64,000 nt of DNA from Acidobacteriaceae bacterium (GCA_003139095.1 PLHW01000018.1:1-64000), one strand, 5' to 3'. Shown: positions 7,505-16,523, numbered from the stretch's first letter. The notes: generated from the sequence alone by a model not told the origin. Program-made: numbers and translations.

Positions 7505-7510
7505 TACAAT
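7505..7510 (+). promoter_or_regulatory. -10-like TACAAT box of acyl-CoA synthetase gene
   Basis: TACAAT with a possible -35 TTGTGC (7480-7485) 19 nt upstream; the ATG follows 23 nt later. Confidence 0.35.
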
Positions 7511-7533
7511 AATTGCGGGCCCGATCGGATCAG

Positions 7534-9333
7534 ATGAGCCTCCGCACTCTGAACGATGTTCTCTCGACGGTTTATCAAAGTCAGCGCCCCCGCGTAATGT
7601 TGCAACGGGAAGCCACTGGGTGGATTCCCATCTCTTCCGCCGAGCTTTACCGCAACGTCGTCGGCCTCGCGCGCGCCTTCGAGTCCTGGGGAATCGGCAA
7701 GCGCGACCGCGTCGCCATCCTCAGCGAAAATCGCCCCGAGTGGACCATCGCCGATTTCGCGGCCCTCTCGCTCGGCGCCGTCACCGTCCCCATTTACGCC
7801 ACTCAAACTGCCGAGCAGACCGCCTACATCCTCCAGGACTCCGGCGCCCGCGTCATCGCTGTCTCCACCGCGCACCAGTTGGAAAAAGTTCTCGCCGTTC
7901 AGCACCATACGCCGGTCGAGCGCATCCTCGTCATGGATTCCGTCGCATCCCCGGCCGCCGCTCCCATGTCCGAATTCACCTTGCGCGGCCCGCAAGGTGC
8001 CGACGCCGATTTCGACGCCCGCGCCGGCTCCATCACCCCCGACGATCTTGCCACCATCATCTACACCTCCGGCACAACCGGCACTCCCAAAGGTGCCATG
8101 CTGACTCACGGCAATATGGCCTCCAACATCTCCTGCTCACTTGAGGGCTTCAATTTCCGCTGGAAAGAAGAGGTCAGCGTCTCCTTCCTGCCCCTCTCGC
8201 ACGTTACCGCTCGCCACGTCGATTTCGCCCTGCTCTACCGCGGCGTCACGCTCGCCTACTGCTCTGAAATCGCGCAACTCCCGCAGGTCCTCACCCAAAT
8301 CCGCCCATCCATATTTGTTGCCGTCCCGCGCGTCTACGAAAAAATTCGTCAGCAGGTAATCCTCAAGGCATCCGGCTTCCCGAAAGCCGCAATCTATCGC
8401 TGGGCTCTCAAAGTCGGCCGCGCTCACCGCAACGAAATCCTGGAAGAAATTCAGCCCCGCGCGCTCTCCTGGAAAATTGCCAATCGCCTGATCTTCTCCA
8501 AAGTTCGCACCGGCATGGGCGGCCAGGCCGAAGAGTTCATCTCCGGCGGCGCGCCCCTCGGCCGCGAGCTGACCGAATGGTACGCCGACATCGGCATCCG
8601 CATCCTCGAAGGCTACGGCCTCACCGAAACCTCGCCCGTCATCGCCGTCAATACGCCCAAAGCCCACAAACTCGGCTCCGTCGGCAAGCCGCTCTCCAAC
8701 GTTGAAGTGCGCCTCGCCGATGATGGCGAAGTCCTCGTCCGCGGTCCATCCATCTTCCTAGGTTATTGGAATCGTCCCAACGAAACCGATGCCGCCTTCG
8801 ACGATGGCTGGTTCAAAACCGGCGACATCGGGCACATCGACGGCGAAGGTTTCCTCTCCATCACCGATCGCAAAAAAGATCTCATCAAAACTTCCGGCGG
8901 AAAATTCATCGCCCCGCAACCCATCGAAAATTCCCTCAAGCTCAGTCCGCTCGTCGGCACTGCCGTCGTCCTCGGCGACCGCCGCAAGTTCCCCGCCGTC
9001 CTCATCGCGCCTCACTTCCCCGTTCTCGAAGATTGGGCGCACTCCCACAAAATCATCTTCTCCTCGCGCCAGGAACTTGTCTCGAACATCAGGGTCCAGG
9101 CGCTCTATGAGAATCTGGTCGAAGAAATCAACCAGAGCCTCGCACGCTTCGAAAAACTAAAGCGCGTCCTCCTCGTCCCCGACGAATTTTCCTGGACGGA
9201 CGGCACCCTCACCCACACCTTCAAAGTCCGCCGCCGCGGCATCGAAACCCGCTATCAGGAACTAATCGAAGACATGTACGCGAAGGCAGAAGGAACCGAT
9301 AAGAAAGTCGAAGTCGGAGCCAGTCGACAATAA
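7534..9333 (+). CDS. long-chain acyl-CoA synthetase (AMP-dependent, FadD15-like)
   Basis: A 599-residue adenylate-forming enzyme that activates fatty acids to acyl-CoA. Motifs in order: the phosphate-binding loop YTSGTTGTPKG (about residues 178-188), LPLSHVTAR (about 218), YGLTETSP (about 361) and the hinge with the GDIGHIDGEGFLSITDRKKD segment (about 430-449) followed by KTSGGKFIAPQPIE, where the Lys binds adenylate. The tail is shorter than that of medium-chain enzymes and fits the ~600-residue long-chain group. The ATG at 7534 was preferred to the in-frame TTG at 7513. It is not in an operon. It could serve beta-oxidation or phospholipid synthesis. Confidence 0.9.
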   Translation: MSLRTLNDVLSTVYQSQRPRVMLQREATGWIPISSAELYRNVVGLARAFESWGIGKRDRVAILSENRPEWTIADFAALSLGAVTVPIYATQTAEQTAYILQDSGARVIAVSTAHQLEKVLAVQHHTPVERILVMDSVASPAAAPMSEFTLRGPQGADADFDARAGSITPDDLATIIYTSGTTGTPKGAMLTHGNMASNISCSLEGFNFRWKEEVSVSFLPLSHVTARHVDFALLYRGVTLAYCSEIAQLPQVLTQIRPSIFVAVPRVYEKIRQQVILKASGFPKAAIYRWALKVGRAHRNEILEEIQPRALSWKIANRLIFSKVRTGMGGQAEEFISGGAPLGRELTEWYADIGIRILEGYGLTETSPVIAVNTPKAHKLGSVGKPLSNVEVRLADDGEVLVRGPSIFLGYWNRPNETDAAFDDGWFKTGDIGHIDGEGFLSITDRKKDLIKTSGGKFIAPQPIENSLKLSPLVGTAVVLGDRRKFPAVLIAPHFPVLEDWAHSHKIIFSSRQELVSNIRVQALYENLVEEINQSLARFEKLKRVLLVPDEFSWTDGTLTHTFKVRRRGIETRYQELIEDMYAKAEGTDKKVEVGASRQ

Positions 9334-9586
9334 GCGCCCGCGCACCGTGTGAACCACCCTCTCGACAACATAGGCAACTGCTTTGGCGCCAGGACAGCTG
9401 GTTTGGCGTCACGCTCGTCGGCGGCCGCATAATCGCTAACTGAAGGCAGCCCTCGTTTGCGCGAGCCAGCAACCGGAATCCGATGGCAATCGGCTAGCTA
9501 CCGTTGGTCCCACCCTCTCCCAAGCCGACCTCTGGCTCGCGATAGAACTCATTGACCCCCGGCCACCGGCGTTTTGAGTGTTATTG
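9334..9586. other. intergenic region without recognisable gene
   Basis: I see no coding frame, RNA gene or terminator in this 253-nt stretch after the acyl-CoA synthetase. The MITE-like element follows it directly. Confidence 0.5.
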
Positions 9587-9740
9587 CCTGTGGGTGTTGA
9601 AAAACTCTCTTTCTCGAAAAACAGCCTCAAATTTGAGAATAGAAAATGTCTACCGAAGTCGAGAAAGTCGATTACAGGGCAACCTGACGCAACGCGTTTT
9701 TCGCGAATCTCCAAGAAAAGAGTTTTTCAACAGCCACACC
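9587..9740. mobile_element. MITE-like element with terminal inverted repeats (~154 bp)
   Basis: The left end CTGTGGGTGTTGAAAAACTC (9588-9607) matches the reverse complement of the right end GAGTTTTTCAACAGCCACAC (9720-9739) over about 18 positions, and the match extends inward through CTCTTTCT/AGAAAAGAG. There is no transposase frame inside. The interior carries the palindrome CTCAAATTTGAG and is less GC-rich than its surroundings. The TGTTGAAAAACTC end resembles ends of IS5-like elements, but the parent element is not in the window. No clear target duplication was found. Confidence 0.55.
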
Positions 9741-9788
9741 TGATAGCGTCAACTACGGCGATGCCACACTGCTTGATGGCTACATTAG

Positions 9789-10226
9789 CTACACTGCGAG
9801 CGGTTGGTCGACCTTGGCGACCGGGACAGCGCCGAGTTGCTGCATCATACCGAGCGTATCCCATTCTTCCCACTCCTCCACGATCTTCCCGTCAACGATG
9901 TGATCGATGCAGACGCCGCCGCTGATTAGCTGCCTGCCACTTGGAGCGATGCCCATGAACGCCCCCAAGTGCGTAGCCACGAGAGTCCAGCGCGTGACAA
10001 CCTTCTCGCCCTCGCCGATTTGGTCAACAACCGTCCAATGTGAGTCGGGAAATGCGGCAAAGAGCGAAATCAAAAGCTGGCGATGCTGCTCGGCCCCGAG
10101 TTTTCCCATGGCGGGTGTATGTTGTACGAAGGTTTCCGAATAAAACTCAGGATAGAGGTCTGCATTGTGTTGGTTGAAACACTCTCGTAGAAGCCGCCGG
10201 ATGAGTGCCTTGTTCGCTTCGCTCAT
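9789..10226 (-). CDS. SnoaL-like polyketide cyclase/ester cyclase family protein
   Basis: A 145-residue protein of the NTF2-like SnoaL superfamily, with the usual opening ANKALIRRLLRECFNQHN, central PDSHWTVVDQIGEGEKVVTRW and a closing GGVCIDHIVDGKIVEEWEEWD block in which the Asp/His residues line the pocket of characterised cyclases. Such proteins in heterotrophs mostly have unknown substrates. The start has a strong AGGAGG ribosome site (reverse complement of 10231-10237). It stands alone next to a MITE-like element. Confidence 0.8.
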   Translation of the reverse strand: MSEANKALIRRLLRECFNQHNADLYPEFYSETFVQHTPAMGKLGAEQHRQLLISLFAAFPDSHWTVVDQIGEGEKVVTRWTLVATHLGAFMGIAPSGRQLISGGVCIDHIVDGKIVEEWEEWDTLGMMQQLGAVPVAKVDQPLAV

Positions 10227-10422
10227 AATCCCTCCTTTCGGCGAACGCCAGATTCTCAGCCTGCAGGCTTACGGATGTCAGTGAGTTTGGTCACAACTCA
10301 GACTGCGTCGGTAGTTGGCGCAATAGCGCTCATTGACCCGTACCGGCCAATTCTCAATGCGTGATAACGCCTACCGCCAACAGCTTGAGCGTACGATTTC
10401 TAACCGCGAAACCTAGCCTCGG

Positions 10423-10428
10423 TACAAT
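10423..10428 (+). promoter_or_regulatory. -10-like TACAAT box, leaderless spacing
   Basis: TACAAT ends 7 nt before the ATG at 10436 with no Shine-Dalgarno between. It overlaps an in-frame ATG at 10427. Confidence 0.35.
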
Positions 10429-10435
10429 GGGCACT

Positions 10436-11212
10436 ATGAGCGCGACCTTCGAGCAGTGGCTTGAATTTGTCTTCAACAACCCCGCTCGCAAGCGCGAGTG
10501 GTATCGGGATGAGGACTTCGACTCCCGATTGGAGGCGCTCGAACTCACCGATGCAATCATCGTCCAATACATGACGCGGCTTTTCCTGGAGCTTGGAGTT
10601 CTGAGGCCCTACTCGCTTGACCAAGTTGATCAGGGCTTGTGGTTTCTGCTCGGCGAGTCGTCTCCGGGCTGCTCAAGCAAGACTCTGCTCAGGCACGAAG
10701 CGGCGCTCCGCGACCGTGTCGCCTGTATCCACGCAATGTCAAGCTTCTTCCGCAACTTCATTCTCGCCGTAACTCCCGGCCACTTTGACCCTAAAGCACC
10801 CACAGTCGGAGTGACCGGCGTAGCCTACATGTGGTGGGACATTTCTCCCATGCGTTTTTACATGCGCAGTCACGTACCTGGGCTCACGGGACCCGCCGCG
10901 CTGCTGTCCATAGTGGAAAAGTGGAAGCTTGGGGCCGAACTCCATGACGCAGTCTTGAAGGAGATGGCCGACGAACTGGAACTTGAGATTGGGCCCGAGA
11001 TCCATCAGGCAACCTTGCGCGTAATGTCAGAGGTCCTCGATTTGCCTTCCGAACTTTGCCAGTTCAGCGCCCTGCACGGCCTCGGCCACTGGCATGCCGA
11101 GCACCCCGAGCAGGTCGAGCGGATCGTGGATGCGTTTCTCACGCGGCACAAAGACCTCAGGCCGCATCTGATCGAGTATGCTTCAAGGGCACGCCTCGGC
11201 AGCGTGCTGTAG
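10436..11212 (+). CDS. hypothetical protein (258 aa)
   Basis: I do not recognise this protein. It is soluble and predicted mostly helical, rich in Glu/Leu/His, and begins MSATFEQWLEFVFNNPARK. The middle has an aromatic-rich stretch (YMWWDISPMRFYMRSH), and near the C-terminus is CQFSALHGLGHWH followed by VERIVDAFL, which resembles a HEAT-type helix pair. There is no signal peptide or membrane helix. The start is chosen at the second of two ATGs that follow a TACAAT box; an in-frame frame start exists at 10361. GC content appears a little lower than in neighbours. No partner genes. Confidence 0.7.
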   Translation: MSATFEQWLEFVFNNPARKREWYRDEDFDSRLEALELTDAIIVQYMTRLFLELGVLRPYSLDQVDQGLWFLLGESSPGCSSKTLLRHEAALRDRVACIHAMSSFFRNFILAVTPGHFDPKAPTVGVTGVAYMWWDISPMRFYMRSHVPGLTGPAALLSIVEKWKLGAELHDAVLKEMADELELEIGPEIHQATLRVMSEVLDLPSELCQFSALHGLGHWHAEHPEQVERIVDAFLTRHKDLRPHLIEYASRARLGSVL

Positions 11213-11515
11213 GACCTTCCTGAACCCGTGAGGGGCACAAATTTTCATCACATTTTCCCCGTACCGCCATCACAGACTTGCACCACAATCGATGCGATGA
11301 TTCCTCGACAGTGCACCATCGAGAAGTGCGCTCGTCTCCAGAGACGAACGCATCAGCCGCCTCAAAGGATCGGCTGGGAGCGTGAACGTTCCTGAGGGAA
11401 AAACGCCGCATTTCTCTCACTCCGGCTGACAAATGTGCTTCGCGATTGTCAGCATCTCAATCCGCTCCCGTCACCACACAACAAGATCGCACTCGATAGC
11501 CGTACAATACTTCCC
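11213..11515. other. intergenic region upstream of thiG
   Basis: A 303-nt gap. I looked for a TPP riboswitch because thiG follows, but the CUGAGA and ACC-CUGAUC-type signatures are absent. A small hairpin CGTCTCCAGAGACG is at about 11334. Otherwise only the TACAAT box at 11503-11508 is supported. Confidence 0.5.
11503..11508 (+). promoter_or_regulatory. -10-like TACAAT box of thiG, leaderless spacing
   Basis: TACAAT ends 7 nt before the thiG ATG and no ribosome site is visible, as expected if transcription starts at or next to the A of ATG. Confidence 0.4.
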
Positions 11516-12289
11516 ATGACGGAATCATTCATCATCGCAGGCAGGCAATTTCAGTCCCGCCTCATCGTTGGGACTGGCAAATATCGTTCGTTTCAGGAAA
11601 CCGCGCGCGCCCTCGAGTCGAGCGGCGCTGACATGGTCACCGTAGCCGTGCGACGCGTCAACCTCGACCGCAGCAAAGAATCTCTTCTCGACTTCATCGA
11701 CCCCAACAAATATTTTCTTCTACCGAACACCGCCGGCTGTTACACCGCCGACGAAACCATTCGCACCGCGCGCCTCGCGCGCGAAGCCGGTCTCTCCGAT
11801 TGGATCAAGCTCGAAGTCATCGGCGATCAAGCCACCCTCTTCCCCGACGTGCAGGCCACGCTCGAAGCCACGCGAACGCTGGTGAAAGAAGGCTTCACCG
11901 TTCTCGCCTACACCTCCGACGACATTGTCTTCGCCAAGCGCCTCGTCGACGCAGGCGCTGCCGCAGTCATGCCTCTCGGCGCGCCCATCGGCAGCGGCCT
12001 CGGCATTCAGAACGCCGCCAATCTTCGCATCCTCCGTGAGATGATCACCGGCGTTCCGCTCATCGTCGATGCTGGAGTCGGCACCGCGTCCGACGCCACC
12101 ATCGCCATGGAGTTAGGCTACGACGGCGTGCTCATGAATACCGGCATCGCCGGCGCGCAAGAGCCAGTCCTCATGGCCGAAGCCATGAAGCACGCAGTCA
12201 TCGCAGGCCGCAAGTCTTATCTGGCAGGAAGGATGCCAAAAAAACTTTACGCCACCGCCAGTTCGCCGCTCGAAGGCGTCGTGCGCTAG
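11516..12289 (+). CDS. thiG: thiazole synthase ThiG
   Basis: A 257-residue TIM-barrel enzyme that makes the thiazole phosphate of thiamin from deoxyxylulose phosphate, dehydroglycine/iminoacetate and ThiS thiocarboxylate. Signatures: [15 protein letters not shown] at the N-terminus, [10 protein letters not shown], the Schiff-base Lys in [19 protein letters not shown] and [11 protein letters not shown] phosphate-binding segments, and [11 protein letters not shown]. Full length for the family. thiS, thiF and thiH/thiO are not adjacent; the only other thiamin gene in the window is thiE at 32 kb, so the pathway is dispersed. The start is fixed by conservation at MTESFIIAG. Confidence 0.95.
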   Translation: MTESFIIAGRQFQSRLIVGTGKYRSFQETARALESSGADMVTVAVRRVNLDRSKESLLDFIDPNKYFLLPNTAGCYTADETIRTARLAREAGLSDWIKLEVIGDQATLFPDVQATLEATRTLVKEGFTVLAYTSDDIVFAKRLVDAGAAAVMPLGAPIGSGLGIQNAANLRILREMITGVPLIVDAGVGTASDATIAMELGYDGVLMNTGIAGAQEPVLMAEAMKHAVIAGRKSYLAGRMPKKLYATASSPLEGVVR

Positions 12290-12342
12290 AAACGATTCGT
12301 CAGAAGCGGTGCGCGTAGAAAGTGTGCAATAAAAAGCGCGCT

Positions 12343-12384
12343 AGACAAAAATAAAGCCGGGCGACGTTGCTGCCATCGCCCGGC
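12343..12384 (-). terminator. rho-independent terminator of the small secreted protein gene
   Basis: A 9-bp stem GCCGGGCGA/TCGCCCGGC (12356-12364 with 12376-12384) is followed on the minus strand by TTTATTTTT, 24 nt after the stop codon at 12408. Confidence 0.85.
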
Positions 12385-12407
12385 TAAAAAAAATCTTCGC
12401 TTTCGCC

Positions 12408-12731
12408 CTACAGCATCTTCACGCTTTCCACGTGAATCTTGTCTCCACTCACGTGACCTGTAACAGCCACGTGATGTCCGTAGTGATCCTTCAGCGCATC
12501 GGGATTCTCGACCGTGAGAACTTTCTGATCGCCATCGGTCACGACGACCGGACTCGCGCCCGCTTCAATGCACTTCTTCGTGCACGCTTCCGCGCCCGCA
12601 TTCGCTCCCTTGACTCCACACTTGGAATCGCTGATCCATCCCTTCACGGTTTGCGTATCGGCCGCGAAACTCACCGATGCAACCATCAGCGCCAAAGCAA
12701 ACACCAGCAATACCAGAACTATCTTCCTCAT
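12408..12731 (-). CDS. small secreted three-cysteine protein
   Basis: A 107-residue protein with a clear signal peptide (MRKIVLVLLVFALALMVASVSFA) and a mature part of about 84 residues. The mature domain begins QTVKGWISDSKCGVKG and has three cysteines in SKCG, EACTKKC, then a beta-rich tail (VAVTGHVSGDKIHVESVKML) resembling small OB-like periplasmic domains seen in many Acidobacteriota. The function is unknown. The ATG at 12731 is decided by GAGGAGG five nt upstream. Single gene ending at a strong terminator. Confidence 0.75.
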   Translation of the reverse strand: MRKIVLVLLVFALALMVASVSFAADTQTVKGWISDSKCGVKGANAGAEACTKKCIEAGASPVVVTDGDQKVLTVENPDALKDHYGHHVAVTGHVSGDKIHVESVKML

Positions 12732-12783
12732 ACCATCCTCCTCAGAATCGCCCCACACAAACTGCATGCTTCAGAACTCTAAC

Positions 12784-12955
12784 ACAAGCTCTCAGGTCCA
12801 AGCTCCAAGCAAGCTCCGGAAGAAAAGATCCAAAATCCGTGAGCATCCGTGAAATCCGTGGAGAGGAAGTTTGCGCCAGTCAAGAGCGGCCTTTCCTTGG
12901 AGCTTGGAACTGAGAGCTTGGAGCTAAGCATTTGGAGCTAAGCGCTGAGAGCTGA
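12784..12955. repeat. paired inverted heptamer arrays (AGCTCCA/AGCTTGG)
   Basis: The left arm CAAGCTCTCAGGTCCAAGCT (from 12785) matches the reverse complement of the right arm ending GAGAGCTTGG (12897-12921) at about 23 of 26 positions. The right arm continues as GAGCTAA-type units to 12955, three bases before the stop of the FtsB-like gene. The spacer between the arms holds three copies of ATCCGTGA (12833-12861). Confidence 0.65.
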
Positions 12956-12957
12956 CT

Positions 12958-13428
12958 TTACTTCCCGTTCTTCGCCCTTCCAACCGGAGGCTTCGGCGCA
13001 GGCGCGGGAGAAACAAACACCACTTCTCCCTTGCGCGTGTAATGCAGTTGCTCGCGCGCTTCCTTCTCAATCGCCGCGGGATCCGACTTGAGCTGCTTGA
13101 TGCGCTCCACATATCTCGCATTGTCCTTCTGAAGGCGATTGACTTCGCTCTGCAGCGCCTGCATCTCCGCCCGTTTCTGCCGGTAGACGACGATTCCGTT
13201 TGGCCCCAGCATCGCATGCAGCACAGCTCCACCAATTACAACGATCGCGAGCAACGTTGCCAGTCTCCGCCATTCGCGGCCGAGCCACGTCCAAACCGGT
13301 CGCGTGCTCTCGATCCAGCGCACAGCCATCGCTTCGGCGCGCGGCGCCTGCTCCATGACCACGCGGAATCCTTCCTCGGTTCGAGGCAGGATTCGTGCGC
13401 GCGACGGCGGTCCTAATCGAAGATCCAT
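12958..13428 (-). CDS. septum formation initiator, FtsB/DivIC family
   Basis: A 156-residue bitopic membrane protein. A cytoplasmic N-terminus is followed by one membrane helix (ATLLAIVVIGGAVLHAML, about residues 57-74), a periplasmic coiled coil (QKRAEMQALQSEVNRLQKDN) and the family end EKEAREQLHYTRKGEVVFV. FtsB/DivIC bridges FtsL and FtsQ in the divisome. The gene overlaps the end of the phosphohexomutase by 16 bp, suggesting translational coupling; ATG 13428 is used, with MEQAP (about 13356) as an alternative start. The C-terminus is Pro/Lys-rich. Confidence 0.85.
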   Translation of the reverse strand: MDLRLGPPSRARILPRTEEGFRVVMEQAPRAEAMAVRWIESTRPVWTWLGREWRRLATLLAIVVIGGAVLHAMLGPNGIVVYRQKRAEMQALQSEVNRLQKDNARYVERIKQLKSDPAAIEKEAREQLHYTRKGEVVFVSPAPAPKPPVGRAKNGK

Positions 13429-14819
13429 TCTTTCGCTGCCTTACTCAACTTCTCCAGGCCTTCGCGGCTGCGCGACTCGCTGTAAACTCGCACCACGGGC
13501 TCCGTTCCCGACAGTCGATAGCACACCCACGACCCGTCGGCGAGAACGAGCTTGAGGCCATCGATCCGAACCGCCTTGGCAACTTTGCTGCCATTGAACT
13601 CGGCCGGATTGCTACGTAACTTCTCAGTAAACTTCTGTTGTACTTCCGGCGTCAAGCGGAAGTTCTCGCGCAGCGGATAAAAGGAACCAACTTTGCCAAA
13701 TACTGCCTGTAGTTGTTTACCCAGCGAGCCACCACGCCTTGCGACCATCTCGCAGCACAGCAGTCCCGCAAGCACTCCGTCTTTCTCCGGAACATGCCCG
13801 CGGATCGACAAGCCCGCGCTCTCTTCTCCGCCGATCAGTATCTTGTCCTGCTTAATCAGTTCGCCAATATACTTAAAGCCCACAGGCGTCTCGTAAAGCT
13901 CGATCTTGTATTTCTCAGCCAGCGCGTTGATCAGGTTTGTCGTCGCAACCGACTTCCCCACTCCGTTCTTCCACCCGCGCGTTTCCACCAGGTAATCGAA
14001 CAGCAGCGCGATGATGTAGTTGGGCTGGAGAAAAGTGCCGTCTTCATCGACGATGCCGAAACGGTCCGCGTCTCCGTCCGTCGCAATGCCAATTGCAGCG
14101 CCCGTCTCGCGCATTTTGCGTCGCAGGTCCTCGAGCAGATGATCGTCCGGTTCTGGCGCATGCCCGCCAAAAAGCACATCGCGGTAATCATGCACCGTCT
14201 CGACCGGAATCCCGTGTTCGCGCAGCAGCCCATCGGAGTAGCCGCGCGCCGCTCCCCACATCGGATCGAAGGCGATCTTCACGCCCGACTTCTTGATCGC
14301 GTCGAGGTCCACGATCTCAGCGAGGCGCGCCAGATACATGCCGCAAGGGTCAAGCGATTCCGCCGTCACCTTTGAGGCCGCCTTCGCAGCCTGCGGATTC
14401 GCATCGAACGCCGCAATCTCCGCCTCGATCGCCTTGGTCACTTCCGGCAACGATGGCGCGCCATCGGGCGTCGAAAACTTGATGCCGTTGTACTCCGGCG
14501 GATTGTGCGACGCCGTGAAGTTGATCGCGCCATCGGCCTTTGCCTGAATCACGGCGTATGAAATCGCGGGAGTTGGAGCGGGCTCGGCAATCACCAGGGG
14601 CGTGATGCCATAGCTCGCCAAAATGTCCGCGGCTATGCCGCAGAACGTCTCGCCGAGAAAGCGCGGGTCTCGCCCGACGATGACCTTTGCTCCGCTAGCC
14701 TTTTGCGAAGTAACATAGCGCGCAATTCCATGAACGGCACGATTTACATTCGCGAAGGTGAATTCCTCGGCCATCACAGCGCGCCAGCCGGAAGTGCCAA
14801 ACTTGATTTGCGTCGCCAT
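13413..14819 (-). CDS. phosphoglucomutase/phosphomannomutase family phosphohexomutase
   Basis: A 468-residue alpha-D-phosphohexomutase that interconverts sugar 1- and 6-phosphates. The active-site phosphoserine loop is FTASHNPPEYNGIKF (about residues 100-114), the metal loop is ATDGDADRFGI (about 240-250), the sugar-binding loop is GGEESAGLS and the phosphate-binding loop is RLSGTEPVVRVY near the C-terminus. All four domains are present at usual length. Specificity (glucose, mannose or glucosamine) is not decided by sequence. The frame continues into the FtsB-like gene with a 16-bp overlap. Confidence 0.9.
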   Translation of the reverse strand: MATQIKFGTSGWRAVMAEEFTFANVNRAVHGIARYVTSQKASGAKVIVGRDPRFLGETFCGIAADILASYGITPLVIAEPAPTPAISYAVIQAKADGAINFTASHNPPEYNGIKFSTPDGAPSLPEVTKAIEAEIAAFDANPQAAKAASKVTAESLDPCGMYLARLAEIVDLDAIKKSGVKIAFDPMWGAARGYSDGLLREHGIPVETVHDYRDVLFGGHAPEPDDHLLEDLRRKMRETGAAIGIATDGDADRFGIVDEDGTFLQPNYIIALLFDYLVETRGWKNGVGKSVATTNLINALAEKYKIELYETPVGFKYIGELIKQDKILIGGEESAGLSIRGHVPEKDGVLAGLLCCEMVARRGGSLGKQLQAVFGKVGSFYPLRENFRLTPEVQQKFTEKLRSNPAEFNGSKVAKAVRIDGLKLVLADGSWVCYRLSGTEPVVRVYSESRSREGLEKLSKAAKEWIFD

Positions 14820-14952
14820 TCGGTTTGCCTCGTGTAAGACTATTTCGTATAAATGCGGAATCTGGCTTTCGGAATCGCGCTTTCCAGTTTCGGCTTGCGC
14901 GCATTCCGCGTAGAGTCTGTAACAATTCGGAAAGCGGAAGATCGGGAATCCA

Positions 14953-15288
14953 ATGTCTGATTATATGACCGACAAAATAATTGCTCTTACTACCTGCGGT
15001 TCCGCGGCCGAGGCGCGCAAAATTGCTCACAACCTGGTCGACCGCAGGTTGGCAGCGTGCGTCAACATCGTTCCGGGCATCGAATCGATTTACCGCTGGA
15101 AAGGCAAGGTTGAAACCGCGGCGGAATTTCTGCTCATCATCAAGACTACGAAAGACGCTTCGCCTGGTCTGCGCGCGGCCGTCAGCGAATTGCACTCCTA
15201 CGAAATTCCCGAATACCTCGAAATTCCCATCGCGGATGGAAGCCAAGCCTACCTGCACTGGATCGAACAGTGGGTGAAGATCAATTGA
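14953..15288 (+). CDS. cutA: CutA-family divalent cation tolerance protein
   Basis: A 111-residue trimeric PII-like protein. The family features are all present: ALTTCGSAAEARKIAHNLV, RLAACVNIVPGIESIYRWKGK, EFLLIIKT and YEIPEYLEIPI. CutA is linked to copper tolerance in E. coli, though its real role is unsettled. The start may be 14953 or the nearby ATG at 14965. It reads divergently from the phosphohexomutase and ends 35 nt before the convergent PLP enzyme gene. Confidence 0.92.
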   Translation: MSDYMTDKIIALTTCGSAAEARKIAHNLVDRRLAACVNIVPGIESIYRWKGKVETAAEFLLIIKTTKDASPGLRAAVSELHSYEIPEYLEIPIADGSQAYLHWIEQWVKIN

Positions 15289-15323
15289 ATTGCGGTCCGG
15301 CGCCCGTCATTAAATCACTCCCG

Positions 15324-16523
15324 TCAAATCGCCGCGAGCGCCTGATCGAGGTCGGCGAGAATGTCGTCGACATCTTCGATGCCGACGGAGATTCTCACCA
15401 TGCCATCAGTGATTCCGATCTTGCGCCGTCCCGCTTCCCCGACCGCCGCATGCGTCATGGTCGCAGGATGCGAGATTAAAGTCTCCACTCCGCCCAGCGA
15501 CTCGGCCAGCGAGCACACGCGCACCTCGCGCAGCATCTTGTTGGCATTTGCTAGCGAGCCGGTCTCGAAAGCTATCATCGATCCAAAACCGGTCATCTGC
15601 CGTTTCGCCAGTTCGTGCTGCGGATGGTCGGGCAATCCGGGATAAAAAACTTTCTGCACTTTTTTGTGTTTGGCGAGATAATCGGCGACCTTGCGTCCGC
15701 TGCAATCGTGCTGCAACATGCGCACTGCCAGTGTTTTCACGCCGCGCAGAATCAGCCAGCACTCAAATGGAGACATGATCGCGCCGGCGCATTTTTGGAG
15801 AAAGGCAAGTTTCTCCGCTTGCTCCGGCTTGGTACACACGACGACTCCGCCGAGACCGTCGCTGTGGCCGTTGAGGAATTTTGTGGTCGAATGAATCACC
15901 ATGTCCGCGCCCAGTTCGATCGGACGCTGGAAAAATGGCGACATGAATGTGTTGTCGACGACGACTTCCGCGCCATGACGATGGCATATCTCACTCACCG
16001 CTCGCAGATCGCACAATTCCATCAGCGGGTTCGTCGGCGTTTCCAAGAAAACTAGGCGCGTATTTTTTTGCAGTGCGCGCTCGACCGCGTTGAGGTCGGA
16101 GGTATCGACGTACGTGAACGTCAGCCCAAAATTGACGAGCACCTGATTGAACAGGCGCGGCGTTCCGCCATAAAGGTTGTGGCCGGCGACGATGTGATCT
16201 CCGGACTTGAGCATGGTGACGACCGCGTTGATTGCGGCCATTCCGCTGGCGAAGACTTTGGCTGCGACTCCGCCTTCGAGCGCGGCAAGGTTTGTCTCCA
16301 GGTGGTCGCGCGTGGGATTCGAGACGCGCGAATACTCGTAGCCTTTGTGCTTGCCGATCTCTTCCTGCACGTAGGTGGAAGAGGCGTAGATGGGAACGTT
16401 GACTGCGCCAGTTGTGGGATCGGGTTCCTGTCCGGCGTGGATGGCGCGCGTGGCGAAGCCTTGTTTTTTCGAACCTTGTTTTTTCGAACTTTGTTTTTTG
16501 GAGTCTGGCTGTTTGGCGATCAA
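15324..16523 (-). CDS. Cys/Met metabolism PLP enzyme (cystathionine gamma-synthase/lyase)
   Basis: A 399-residue fold-type I PLP enzyme. Motifs: YEYSRVSNPTRDHLE (about residues 63-77), FASGMAAINAV, DNTFMSPFFQRP, the PLP Lys in HSTTKFLNGHSDGLGG (about 209) and SLGGVETLISHPATMTH near the end. Both cystathionine gamma-synthase and gamma-lyase/O-acetylhomoserine sulfhydrylase share these. With cysteine synthase 2 kb away a role in reverse transsulfuration is plausible. The start is a TTG (16521-16523) with GAGGAA upstream. The extra N-terminus contains three SKKQ-type repeats encoded by a 15-bp tandem repeat, an unusual Lys-rich tail. Confidence 0.88.
   Translation of the reverse strand: MIAKQPDSKKQSSKKQGSKKQGFATRAIHAGQEPDPTTGAVNVPIYASSTYVQEEIGKHKGYEYSRVSNPTRDHLETNLAALEGGVAAKVFASGMAAINAVVTMLKSGDHIVAGHNLYGGTPRLFNQVLVNFGLTFTYVDTSDLNAVERALQKNTRLVFLETPTNPLMELCDLRAVSEICHRHGAEVVVDNTFMSPFFQRPIELGADMVIHSTTKFLNGHSDGLGGVVVCTKPEQAEKLAFLQKCAGAIMSPFECWLILRGVKTLAVRMLQHDCSGRKVADYLAKHKKVQKVFYPGLPDHPQHELAKRQMTGFGSMIAFETGSLANANKMLREVRVCSLAESLGGVETLISHPATMTHAAVGEAGRRKIGITDGMVRISVGIEDVDDILADLDQALAAI
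16460..16500. repeat. 15-bp tandem repeat inside the PLP-enzyme gene
   Basis: Nearly three copies of CTTGTTTTTTCGAAC encode the (G/S)SKKQ repeats at the enzyme N-terminus on the minus strand. Copy number variation here would leave the frame intact. Confidence 0.7.

Noticed and set aside
11213-11515. TPP riboswitch before thiG
   Set aside because: The characteristic CUGAGA and ACCUGAUCUGG-type elements are missing on the plus strand.
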